From NCBI GenBank assembly GCA_903870305.1, contig CAIQCM010000155.1, positions 1 through 11,787 on the forward strand: a DNA stretch of 11,787 nt, in the 5' to 3' direction. The DNA comes from an uncultured bacterium (GTDB taxonomy: Bacteria > Patescibacteriota > Patescibacteriia > CAIQCM01). The position numbers were made by a program, and so were the translations under genes. The notes under the pieces were generated by a model. That model saw nothing but the letters and a program-made list of their open reading frames with translations, did no database searches and was not told the origin of the DNA. Of this stretch, positions 1-5,233 are shown in pieces (the first letter of the stretch is position 1; each line of letters begins with the position of its first letter).

Positions 1-318
1 ACATGGGAGACGGATCCGGACAAAGACGGCATAAATTACATTTTGACGTCCTATGTTCCGCCGGCGCGAGAGGGCGATTGGCGGACGTTGAATGCGACCT
101 TCGACCTCGCAAAACTCTCGGTCGTGAGCCGTGCCGCCAATTTCACGATCTCCGTGCCGGGGATCGACCTTCAGCAAAAAGAGCTGCGTATTGCCGCGAT
201 CGACGTGACGCTAAAGCGCGCGCCGCTCGCGAGCCGCGACCTTTGGCCGGCCATTTTGAAGATGTGGAACTCGATTGTCGGAAAGCAGAAAGAGTTTGTG
301 AATAGTTTAACAAATTAA
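1..318 (+). CDS. C-terminal part of an unknown beta-rich protein (5' end outside window)
   Basis: The frame is open from the first base of the window to the TAA at 316-318, so this is the last ~105 codons of a longer gene rather than a small gene starting at the TTG at 43. The visible part has alternating hydrophobic residues suggesting beta strands (about 67-183), including the stretch ANFTISVPGIDLQQKELRIA, which resembles the strand pattern of a jelly-roll or carbohydrate-binding-like domain. It then ends in a short amphipathic helix (LWPAILKMWNSIVGKQKEFV). A DPDKDG stretch at the left edge could be a calcium-type loop or chance. No catalytic motif is visible and I do not recognise the family. 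The stop codon is the first triplet of the heptamer repeat region that follows. Confidence 0.72.
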   Translation, partial: TWETDPDKDGINYILTSYVPPAREGDWRTLNATFDLAKLSVVSRAANFTISVPGIDLQQKELRIAAIDVTLKRAPLASRDLWPAILKMWNSIVGKQKEFVNSLTN

Positions 319-404
319 TATCTAATATCTAACAACTAATATCTAATCCGCCGTATATGGCGGTCGTCCGGATTAGAGATTAGATATTAGACATTAGATA
401 TTCG
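316..404. repeat. Inverted repeat with heptamer-array arms (TAATATC type)
   Basis: This fills the gap between the first two genes. The left arm is five back-to-back 7-mers at 316-350: TAATATC, TAATATC, TAACAAC, TAATATC, TAATCCG. The right arm at 369-404 holds the reverse complement with the same period (GATTAGA, GATTAGA, TATTAGA, CATTAGA, TATTCG). The arms pair imperfectly around a GC core, CCGCC (348-352) and GGCGG (359-363), with a GTATAT loop. No T-run follows the core, so it is not a classical intrinsic terminator. The left arm includes the stop codon of the upstream gene. Confidence 0.85.
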
Positions 405-411
405 TCCGAGT

Positions 412-786
412 ATGCTCGAACAAGAAAACAAAACAAAAAAGATCATAGCGACCGCGGTCTCGCCTTTCGCGACCGCGTCGTTCGTTCTCTTGATCATTTT
501 GTCGCTCGCAGAATATTTCCGCCGCGGCTTTGTTTCTTTGTTCCTCGATTTTCGGATCCTGGCGGCCATTGTCTTGGCCCTTTGGATCATTGCCGTTATA
601 ACCGAAGCGCCGCCGCGCCGCCGCGTTCTCGCGGCTATCATGCCGGCGGTCGTTTTGCTTGCCGTTTCCCCGGTTCTGTATAAAATGATATTGCCCTTCG
701 GCCGCCTCGGCCTCGTCACTTTTATCGCAGGGATCGCTGTGATCATCGTGATCGCCATCGTGCTTTGGGGCAAAAATGAAACATAA
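412..786 (+). CDS. Small four-TM integral membrane protein of unknown function
   Basis: The ATG at 412 starts a 124-residue protein. A short charged N-terminus (MLEQENKTKK) is followed by four hydrophobic segments at about residues 14-33, 48-64, 72-90 and 98-119. The loop between segments 2 and 3 is basic (PPRRR, 67-71). By the positive-inside rule this loop is cytoplasmic, so both ends would also be cytoplasmic. No conserved polar residues inside the membrane segments suggest transport or catalysis, and I do not recognise the family. There is no Shine-Dalgarno site, and the start lies 7 nt after the right arm of the 316-404 inverted repeat. The last codons and the TAA (784-786) are written in the first heptamers of the next inverted repeat (778-862), so its C-terminus NET is set by that repeat. 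Confidence 0.72.
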   Translation: MLEQENKTKKIIATAVSPFATASFVLLIILSLAEYFRRGFVSLFLDFRILAAIVLALWIIAVITEAPPRRRVLAAIMPAVVLLAVSPVLYKMILPFGRLGLVTFIAGIAVIIVIAIVLWGKNET

Positions 787-862
787 AGCATGAAACATGA
801 AACATTCTAGTCCCTCGCCGCGACTCGGGACGAAATGCTTCATGCTGCGTGCTTCATGCTTC
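778..862. repeat. Inverted repeat with heptamer-array arms (GAARCAT type)
   Basis: The left arm is four consecutive 7-mers at 778-805: GAAACAT, AAAGCAT, GAAACAT, GAAACAT. The right arm is four consecutive 7-mers at 835-862: ATGCTTC, ATGCTGC, GTGCTTC, ATGCTTC, the reverse complement of GAAGCAT. Mismatches between the arms are mostly A/G or T/C transitions. The core between the arms has a GTCCC/GGGAC stem (810-814 and 827-831). No T-run follows, so this is not an ordinary terminator. The left arm overlaps the end of the preceding membrane-protein gene, and the right arm ends 11 nt before the HIT gene start. Confidence 0.87.
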
Positions 863-873
863 ATTCAACAAAT

Positions 874-1284
874 ATGGATTGTCTCTTCTGTAAAATCATC
901 GCCAAACAGATCCCGGTCGATCTTATTTATGAAAATGAAAAAGTCGTTGCCTTTTTGGATATCAATCCGGTGAACCCCGGGCATCTTTTGGTCGTTCCCA
1001 AAGTTCATAGTGAGAACATCGCCGTCGCCGCGGACGATGACCTTATCGCTTTGACGCTGGCCGTTAAAAAATTGGCCCCGGCCGTTTGCGCCGTCACCGC
1101 TTGCGACGGTTGGAATCTTGAGGTGAACAATGGCAATGCCGCGGGACAAGCGATTGATCACACTCATTGGCACATCGTGCCGCGCCGCAAAGACGACGGC
1201 TTCAAACATTGGCCCGGCCATCCGTACGCGGCAGGGGAGGCCGCCAAGATCATTGCTTTAATTCGCGAAAATTTAATGTCATAA
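874..1284 (+). CDS. HIT-family nucleotide hydrolase (Hint/HinT branch)
   Basis: This is a 136-residue histidine-triad protein. The triad HTHWH is at residues 96-100 (H96, H98, H100), followed by IVPR. The family core LDINPVNPGHLLVVPKVH (about 28-45) lies upstream, and C3/C6 of the N-terminal CLFCKI form the CxxC pair that often binds zinc together with downstream histidines. Hint-branch proteins hydrolyse purine nucleoside phosphoramidates and related adenylylated compounds through a covalent nucleotidyl-histidine intermediate; the exact substrate here is unknown. The frame is open from an ATG at 835, but those 13 extra codons are the right arm of the 778-862 repeat. The ATG at 874 gives the normal family start (MDCLFCKII) and is preferred. 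No Shine-Dalgarno site or clear -10 is visible. Confidence 0.95.
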   Translation: MDCLFCKIIAKQIPVDLIYENEKVVAFLDINPVNPGHLLVVPKVHSENIAVAADDDLIALTLAVKKLAPAVCAVTACDGWNLEVNNGNAAGQAIDHTHWHIVPRRKDDGFKHWPGHPYAAGEAAKIIALIRENLMS

Positions 1285-1298
1285 GTCGCCGCCGGCGC

Positions 1299-1339
1299 GC
1301 TATATAGCTATTGACATTTTTCATGTTTTCGGTTAAGTT
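1299..1339 (+). promoter_or_regulatory. Promoter of the 1395 gene, with adjoining palindrome
   Basis: A perfect -35 TTGACA lies at 1311-1316. It is followed at 17-nt spacing by TAAGTT (1334-1339), which keeps only the three most conserved -10 positions. A perfect 10-bp palindrome GCTATATAGC (1299-1308) sits directly upstream of the -35 and could be an operator or chance. A start near 1346 would give a leader of about 50 nt carrying the Shine-Dalgarno site. The rest of the 107-nt gap after the HIT gene holds nothing else I can support. Confidence 0.5.
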
Positions 1340-1381
1340 TTTGTTGCGTTTGTAAATTAACAACGGCCCTTGCGGCCCAAC

Positions 1382-1387
1382 AAGGAG
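1382..1387 (+). promoter_or_regulatory. Consensus Shine-Dalgarno site AAGGAG
   Basis: AAGGAG ends 7 nt before the ATG at 1395 and only 4 nt before the ATG at 1392. The spacing favours 1395. It is the only consensus ribosome binding site before any gene in this window, where the other starts have weak or no such site. Confidence 0.75.
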
Positions 1388-1394
1388 ATGGATG

Positions 1395-2129
1395 ATGAAG
1401 GAATTTCTCAACGATATCGATGATACCGGCGATCGTAAAGATGAACCCCCGTTGAAAAACGAACCCTCACCACCGGATGTAAAGAGGATCAGCGGGATCA
1501 TTAAGGATGAAGACAAGCTGATCGAAAACAAGGTCAACGAAACGGCGGATGGCCGGCTCGTGATTGGTATCGGTAAGGGGTTTGCGCCCGCATGCGTGTT
1601 GATTGCGTTCCTCGCAACGATCTTTGCGGTGTTCTATGGTCTCATCATTTTGACCTGGATTTCCGCTTCCGTGATGGCGGTGTCGATTGTTCTTGTCGTT
1701 GTTGCATGCTTACTCGACAGAACCGAAGAATTGTGTGATGAAACGAGACGCACGTTGAAGGCCAAAAACAGTGCCGATCCGCGGCTCCAGTTTGCCAGGA
1801 CGATCATCGCCGCGCATTCCGCATGGATAACGCTGAAGGGTCATTACCAGAGCGTTTATGCGGCCGTTTCCGGCGATCTTGGGGCCGAGGGCGACAAGAT
1901 CGCCGACGCTTGTTTTGTACTCCTCGGCGACGGAAGCAAGAGTATTTCCCGCGCCACCGCGATCTTCCTGCTCAAAGAGGATAGCCGCTTGTTTGGTCGT
2001 AATAGCGACGCTTACGATGAGGTCGGCTTCGGTACTCATGAGGCGGAGCTAACCGCGTTCATCGATGCGACAAGAACATCCGATTTCGGCAGACAACTCA
2101 TCAAGGCGGCCGTCAAAGCCCAAGTTTGA
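1395..2129 (+). CDS. Orphan two-TM protein with cytoplasmic helical domain
   Basis: Product of 244 residues if started at 1395; the adjacent ATG at 1392 would add one Met. Regions (numbered from 1392): an acidic, proline-containing hydrophilic N-terminus (1-55), two close hydrophobic segments (about 64-84 and 87-107) joined by a very short turn, then a mostly helical soluble domain (110-245). The hairpin topology places both soluble parts on the same side, probably the cytoplasm. Two cysteines (106, 115) flank the end of TM2 and a third is at 174. I see no nucleotide-binding, peptidase or transporter motif and do not recognise the family. The gene is a complete solo transcription unit with its own promoter, Shine-Dalgarno site and terminator, which makes it different from its neighbours and a possible recent arrival or a separately regulated gene. 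Confidence 0.8.
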   Translation: MKEFLNDIDDTGDRKDEPPLKNEPSPPDVKRISGIIKDEDKLIENKVNETADGRLVIGIGKGFAPACVLIAFLATIFAVFYGLIILTWISASVMAVSIVLVVVACLLDRTEELCDETRRTLKAKNSADPRLQFARTIIAAHSAWITLKGHYQSVYAAVSGDLGAEGDKIADACFVLLGDGSKSISRATAIFLLKEDSRLFGRNSDAYDEVGFGTHEAELTAFIDATRTSDFGRQLIKAAVKAQV

Positions 2130-2146
2130 CCGCCGATTCCCGACCC

Positions 2147-2190
2147 AACTGCGCCCCCGCTTATGCCGCCGGCGCAGTTTTTCTTTTTTA
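2147..2190 (+). terminator. Intrinsic terminator after the two-TM orphan gene
   Basis: A perfect 9-bp stem AACTGCGCC (2147-2155) / GGCGCAGTT (2171-2179) encloses a 15-nt loop. It runs directly into a T-rich tract (2178-2189, TTTTTCTTTTTT with one C). It starts 18 nt after the stop codon at 2127-2129. It is the clearest factor-independent terminator on the plus strand in the left half of the window. Confidence 0.88.
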
Positions 2191-2218
2191 CGACGCGACC
2201 GCGAAGATGCCTCTTTTA

Positions 2219-2247
2219 TTGACCAACGGCGCATTTTGTGCTATGGT
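2219..2247 (+). promoter_or_regulatory. Extended -10 promoter for rmlD-like gene, nearly leaderless
   Basis: -35 TTGACC (2219-2224), 17-nt spacer, -10 TATGGT (2242-2247) preceded by the extended TG (2239-2240). Transcription starting about 7 nt downstream would begin near 2254, two bases before the ATG at 2256, leaving no room for a ribosome binding site. Confidence 0.66.
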
Positions 2248-2255
2248 TATCACTT

Positions 2256-3086
2256 ATGAAAATACTTATTTTGGGCGCGAAGGGGATGCTGGGGAGCGCG
2301 CTTGCCGAGGAATTCAAGAACGGAAACGAAGTGCTCGCGTGGACGCGCGAGGAGCTTGATATATCTGACCCCGAAGCCATGGCCGGCGCGATCACTTCTG
2401 ACATTGACATGATCGTGAACGCGGCCGCCCTAACCGACATTGATGCGATCGAAGACAAACTCGACGAAGCGATGAAAGTGAACGCGCGCCCGTCGGCGGT
2501 GCTCGCGGACATTTGCAACATTTTGGGCATGACCTATGTCCACTTTTCCTCGGAGCATGTTTTTCCGGGGCGCGACAATCGCGGCTATGACGAGCGCGGC
2601 AAAACGGAACCGCTCTCGGTCTATGGCAGCGCCAAAGCGCAATCGGAAAAGTTCGCGCTGGAAAATGACCGCACTTACCTCATCCGCACTTCGCGGCTTT
2701 TCGGCGACCCGGGAACCTCGGCGAACGCCAAGGAGAGTTTTGTTCAAGATATCAAGAATGCCGCTTCGTCTCAGGGTTCGATCAACTCGGTTCACGATGA
2801 AGTGGCTTCGCCTACTTATGTGAAAGATCTTGCAAGATCGGTGCGTGAACTGGTTGAGGCGAAAAAACCTTATGGCGTTTATCATATCGTAAATTCGGGC
2901 TACGCCACCTGGTATCAGTTTGCGTCAAAAGTCGTTGAGCTTTCCAAATTGAACGCGACGGTCGCGCCGGTTGCGCGCCGCGAAATGCCCGTTGCCGCGG
3001 TTCGTCCGCGCTACGGCATGCTCGTGAATACAAAACTTCCTCAGCTTAGAAGCTGGGAAGAAGCGCTTACTGAATACCTTCAGTAA
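2256..3086 (+). CDS. rmlD: RmlD-like dTDP-4-dehydrorhamnose reductase / NAD-dependent sugar reductase
   Basis: This is a 276-residue Rossmann protein of the extended SDR superfamily, close to the usual RmlD length (~280-300). The N-terminal glycine motif GAKGMLG (7-13) follows a beta strand directly at the start, as expected for RmlD. The catalytic pair Y123 and K127 is in VYGSAK. The region SSEHVF (98-103) corresponds to the family's STDYVF, with Asp-Tyr replaced by Glu-His. The C-terminal RPRYGMLVNTKL matches the RmlD RPxxSxLxxxK signature. RmlD reduces dTDP-4-keto-L-rhamnose to dTDP-L-rhamnose. No rmlA, B or C lies next to it here, so another nucleotide-sugar substrate or a MAT2B-like role is possible. 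The upstream GTG at 2238 lies in the promoter and is not used. There is no Shine-Dalgarno site; translation is probably leaderless. Confidence 0.87.
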   Translation: MKILILGAKGMLGSALAEEFKNGNEVLAWTREELDISDPEAMAGAITSDIDMIVNAAALTDIDAIEDKLDEAMKVNARPSAVLADICNILGMTYVHFSSEHVFPGRDNRGYDERGKTEPLSVYGSAKAQSEKFALENDRTYLIRTSRLFGDPGTSANAKESFVQDIKNAASSQGSINSVHDEVASPTYVKDLARSVRELVEAKKPYGVYHIVNSGYATWYQFASKVVELSKLNATVAPVARREMPVAAVRPRYGMLVNTKLPQLRSWEEALTEYLQ

Positions 3087-3087
3087 G

Positions 3088-3178
3088 AACCAACAACCAA
3101 GAACCAATTTCCAAGATTTAAAAAACAAGGATGATCGCCTTGTTTTTTAAATTTGACCTTGGAATTTAGTTGTTAGCA
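3088..3178. repeat. Inverted repeat with heptamer-array arms (AACCAAN type) in convergent gap
   Basis: The left arm is four 7-mers at 3088-3115: AACCAAC, AACCAAG, AACCAAT, TTCCAAG. The right arm at 3158-3178 reads, in reverse complement, TGCTAAC, AACTAAA, TTCCAAG. The arms pair imperfectly around the terminator hairpin at 3117-3151. The 20-mer CCTTGGAATTTAGTTGTTAG at 3157-3176 recurs exactly at 11367-11386. The 22-bp run over 3095-3116 recurs exactly at 5248-5269. Confidence 0.85.
3117..3151. terminator. Bidirectional terminator between converging rmlD-like and PEGA genes
   Basis: A perfect 14-bp stem, TTTAAAAAACAAGG (3117-3130) and its complement CCTTGTTTTTTAAA (3138-3151), encloses the 7-nt loop ATGATCG. 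The stem carries a six-T run on either strand immediately after the CAAGG/CCTTG pairs, so it can end transcripts arriving from both sides. It lies 31 nt after the rmlD-like stop and 36 nt from the PEGA-gene stop. The G+C part of the stem is short, so efficiency is uncertain. Confidence 0.8.
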
Positions 3179-3186
3179 TTTTTAAC

Positions 3187-3924
3187 TTACTGCAGTATGC
3201 GCTTCCATAGCGTCTTGCCGGATTGATAATATAAGGTTTTGCCGTCGGAGGCGAGCGACAGTCCGTTTAATCCTTCTCCGGTCACGAGTGTAATATCGTT
3301 TCTGGTGTCCCGTCCGTCACGCTCGATCGCATGGATCGAAGTTTTGGTCTCATAGATCACCCAGCCGGTGTTCACGTAGGGGAGAATGGCGAGGATCTCG
3401 TCGGAAAGGCGCGTGACGGTCTCGCGGTCGCCGTTCTTATTTTCGACCCAGATCTCGAATCCGTCGCTTTTGAACGTTTCGCCGTTGCTCTCATATGAGA
3501 GCGGATTGGCGCGTTTGAGCATCGCGAGTTCCGTTTGATCGAGCGTTTCCGAGGGCGACGTCGCGAGCGCTTCGGGCGCGGCCGTTTTCCAAAGGACGAT
3601 GCCTTCGGCGAAGGTCGTGAGCGCGCTTTCAACCGGTAAAGTCTTGCTCCAGGCGCTGTAGCCCTTCTTTGTCACCTTGATCAGATAATCGCTCGGAAGC
3701 AGGTCGCGCAAGCGGGCCGGCGTATGATCCGATCGCAGCTTGCCATCCAAAAAGATCTCGGCGCCGGACGGCCGCGAACGCAAAAAAATTATTCCGACCT
3801 TTTCGAGCCGGACCTTTTTTTCATTCCAGCGGTAGCCGGCCGTGTAGAGGACGACGACGGGCGCGGTGACGAAAAAAAGAATAATGAAGCCGACAAGTAT
3901 GCTGATCCTTGTTCTATAGGTCAT
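3187..3924 (-). CDS. PEGA-domain protein with one N-terminal TM anchor
   Basis: A 245-residue protein. Residues 7-28 form one hydrophobic segment, followed by YTAGYRWN, a pattern I associate with PEGA proteins of Patescibacteria. A PEGA domain follows at about 44-98: IFLRSRPSGAEIFLDGK (46-62) carries the P-x-G-A-x-I-x-L-D-G-K core. The rest (about 130-245) is strand-rich with repeats ending in DGKTLYYQSGKTLWKR, like the blades of a beta-propeller; at this length it would be a partial propeller or a small beta domain. PEGA domains are found on surface proteins and are thought to bind other envelope components; there is no catalytic motif. It is transcribed alone on the minus strand, converging with the rmlD-like gene and diverging from murA. 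Its ATG (3924) is 11 nt from a TATGAT -10, so it too has little or no leader. Confidence 0.85.
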   Translation of the reverse strand: MTYRTRISILVGFIILFFVTAPVVVLYTAGYRWNEKKVRLEKVGIIFLRSRPSGAEIFLDGKLRSDHTPARLRDLLPSDYLIKVTKKGYSAWSKTLPVESALTTFAEGIVLWKTAAPEALATSPSETLDQTELAMLKRANPLSYESNGETFKSDGFEIWVENKNGDRETVTRLSDEILAILPYVNTGWVIYETKTSIHAIERDGRDTRNDITLVTGEGLNGLSLASDGKTLYYQSGKTLWKRILQ

Positions 3925-3964
3925 TTTGTTCTATGATCATATCTATTACTAACCGTCCGTCACA
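3909..3964. promoter_or_regulatory. Divergent PEGA-gene/murA promoter region with overlapping -10 boxes
   Basis: The perfect palindrome TATGATCATA (3932-3941) gives TATGAT, one base from the -10 consensus, on both strands: plus at 3932-3937 and minus at 3941-3936. The plus-strand -35 would be TTGTTC (3909-3914, spacer 17), giving murA a leader of about 20 nt. The minus-strand -35 is poor. RNA polymerase bound in one direction would block the other, so the PEGA gene and murA may compete for transcription. Confidence 0.55.
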
Positions 3965-5214
3965 TGTCCAAATTCATCATCAGAGGCGGAAATGCGCTCA
4001 AGGGCGAGGTCAAGATCTGCGGCTCGAAGAATGAGGTTTTGCCGGCGCTTTGCGCTTGTCTTTTGACCGCCGAACCGGTCATTATAAGGAATGTACCACG
4101 AATTTCCGATGTCGATAAGCTCTTAAAGATCATCATTTCGCTGGGCGCCGAAGCAGAGTGGACGGGCGATCATGAGGTCAGGGTTTGCGCGCGGGCCGTC
4201 AATTTGGGCCACCTCGACGCCGCATTGGTTGCTGGTTTTCGCGGCTCGGTGCTCCTTATGGGACCGTTACTCGCGCGCTTCGGCTCGGTCACCCTGCCGG
4301 AACCCGGCGGCGACATCATCGGCAAGCGGCCGCTTGACGACCACTTTAACGCTTTCGAGGAAATGGGCGCGAAGGTCGTTGTCGCGCACGACAGCGTTTC
4401 AATCAGCGGGTCGCTTCACGGCTCCGAAGATATTCTGCCGATCTTTTCGGTCACCGCGACGGAGAACGTGCTGATGGCCGCCGCGCTCACCGCCGGCCGC
4501 ACCGTCATCAAATTGGCCGCCGCCGAACCGCACGTGCAAAAGCTTTGCCAAATGCTCGCGGCCATGGGCGCGACGGTCGAAGGGGCGGGCACGCATACGA
4601 TCATCGTTACCGGCGCAAAAACGCTCCATGGCTGCGATCATACGATCTCGGGGGACATGCTTGAGGCGGGGACCTTTATTGTGGCCGTGGCGGCCACCGG
4701 CGGCGAAGCGACGCTTACGGGCGTCGAGATGAACGATCTCGACATGGTTTTGAACGTTGTTCATTCGATCGGCATCAAGACCTCAATAGCCCATGGAAAA
4801 TTGCGCGTCACCGCGCCCGCAGCCATCAAACCCTTTCATTTGCAAACGCTTCCTTACCCCGGGTTTGCCACCGACCTGCAAGCGCCGTTCTCGGTTTTGG
4901 CCACTCAAGCTGCCGGCATGTCAATGATCCACGACCCCATGTACGAGGGGCGGCTGGCGCATATCCCTTGGCTTGTGAAAATGGGCGCGAACGCCGTTGT
5001 CTGCGATCCGCATCGCGTCGTCATTTCCGGCCCCACGGCGCTTCATGGCTATGAGATCAAGGCGCTGGACATTAGGAGCGGCGCCACGATGGTGATCGCC
5101 GGACTCGCCGCGCGCGGCGAAACGATCGTGCACGATGCCGAAATTCTTGATCGGGGTTATGAACGCCTTGCCGAACGCCTCGCCTCGCTCGGAGCGGACA
5201 TAAGACGCGAATAA
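3964..5214 (+). CDS. murA: UDP-N-acetylglucosamine 1-carboxyvinyltransferase with Asp at the catalytic Cys position
   Basis: This is a 416-residue cytoplasmic enzyme of the usual length, made of two inside-out alpha/beta domains. It catalyses the first committed step of peptidoglycan synthesis, moving enolpyruvate from PEP to UDP-GlcNAc. Visible landmarks in E. coli-like positions are K22-N23 in GSKNEVLP, R122 in GKRP, D231 in SGDMLEAGTF, D304 in PGFATDLQAPF and R397 in DRGYERL. The active-site loop PGGDIIGKRP (115-123) has Asp117 where most bacteria have Cys (E. coli C115). The Cys-to-Asp form occurs naturally in mycobacteria, chlamydiae and Borrelia, remains active and does not react with fosfomycin. 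The region YEGRLAHIPWL (327-337) also departs from the usual ENRF form. It starts at 3964 with no Shine-Dalgarno site. The S41 gene begins 19 nt after its stop, with its own promoter in the gap. Confidence 0.95.
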   Translation: MSKFIIRGGNALKGEVKICGSKNEVLPALCACLLTAEPVIIRNVPRISDVDKLLKIIISLGAEAEWTGDHEVRVCARAVNLGHLDAALVAGFRGSVLLMGPLLARFGSVTLPEPGGDIIGKRPLDDHFNAFEEMGAKVVVAHDSVSISGSLHGSEDILPIFSVTATENVLMAAALTAGRTVIKLAAAEPHVQKLCQMLAAMGATVEGAGTHTIIVTGAKTLHGCDHTISGDMLEAGTFIVAVAATGGEATLTGVEMNDLDMVLNVVHSIGIKTSIAHGKLRVTAPAAIKPFHLQTLPYPGFATDLQAPFSVLATQAAGMSMIHDPMYEGRLAHIPWLVKMGANAVVCDPHRVVISGPTALHGYEIKALDIRSGATMVIAGLAARGETIVHDAEILDRGYERLAERLASLGADIRRE

Positions 5215-5224
5215 ATGTTATAAT
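5195..5224 (+). promoter_or_regulatory. Extended -10 promoter for S41 operon, leaderless
   Basis: A perfect -10 TATAAT (5219-5224) is preceded by the extended TG at 5216-5217. A four-of-six -35 CGGACA (5195-5200) lies 18 nt upstream, inside the murA coding end. Transcription starting 6-8 nt downstream falls at 5230-5232, immediately before the ATG at 5234, so the mRNA is predicted to be leaderless or nearly so. Confidence 0.75.
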
Positions 5225-5233
5225 GCCATATAT

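Noticed and set aside
43..318. Complete small gene starting at TTG 43
   Set aside because: The frame is open to base 1 without a stop and there is no start signal at 43, so it is the end of a larger gene.
316..862. CRISPR-like array
   Set aside because: The units are 7 nt, contiguous without spacers, and mirrored rather than all in one direction; no cas genes are present.
835..873. Upstream ATG for the HIT gene
   Set aside because: The 13 added codons are the right arm of the 778-862 inverted repeat, and the family start MDCLFCKII is at 874.
2238..2255. GTG upstream start for the rmlD-like gene
   Set aside because: The bases are the extended -10 element; the glycine-rich Rossmann strand begins right after the ATG at 2256.
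3088..3178. Insertion-sequence end or MITE boundary
   Set aside because: No transposase, no terminal inverted repeat with flanking target duplication, and the shared words vary in length between loci; a non-autonomous element is kept only as an inference in the findings.
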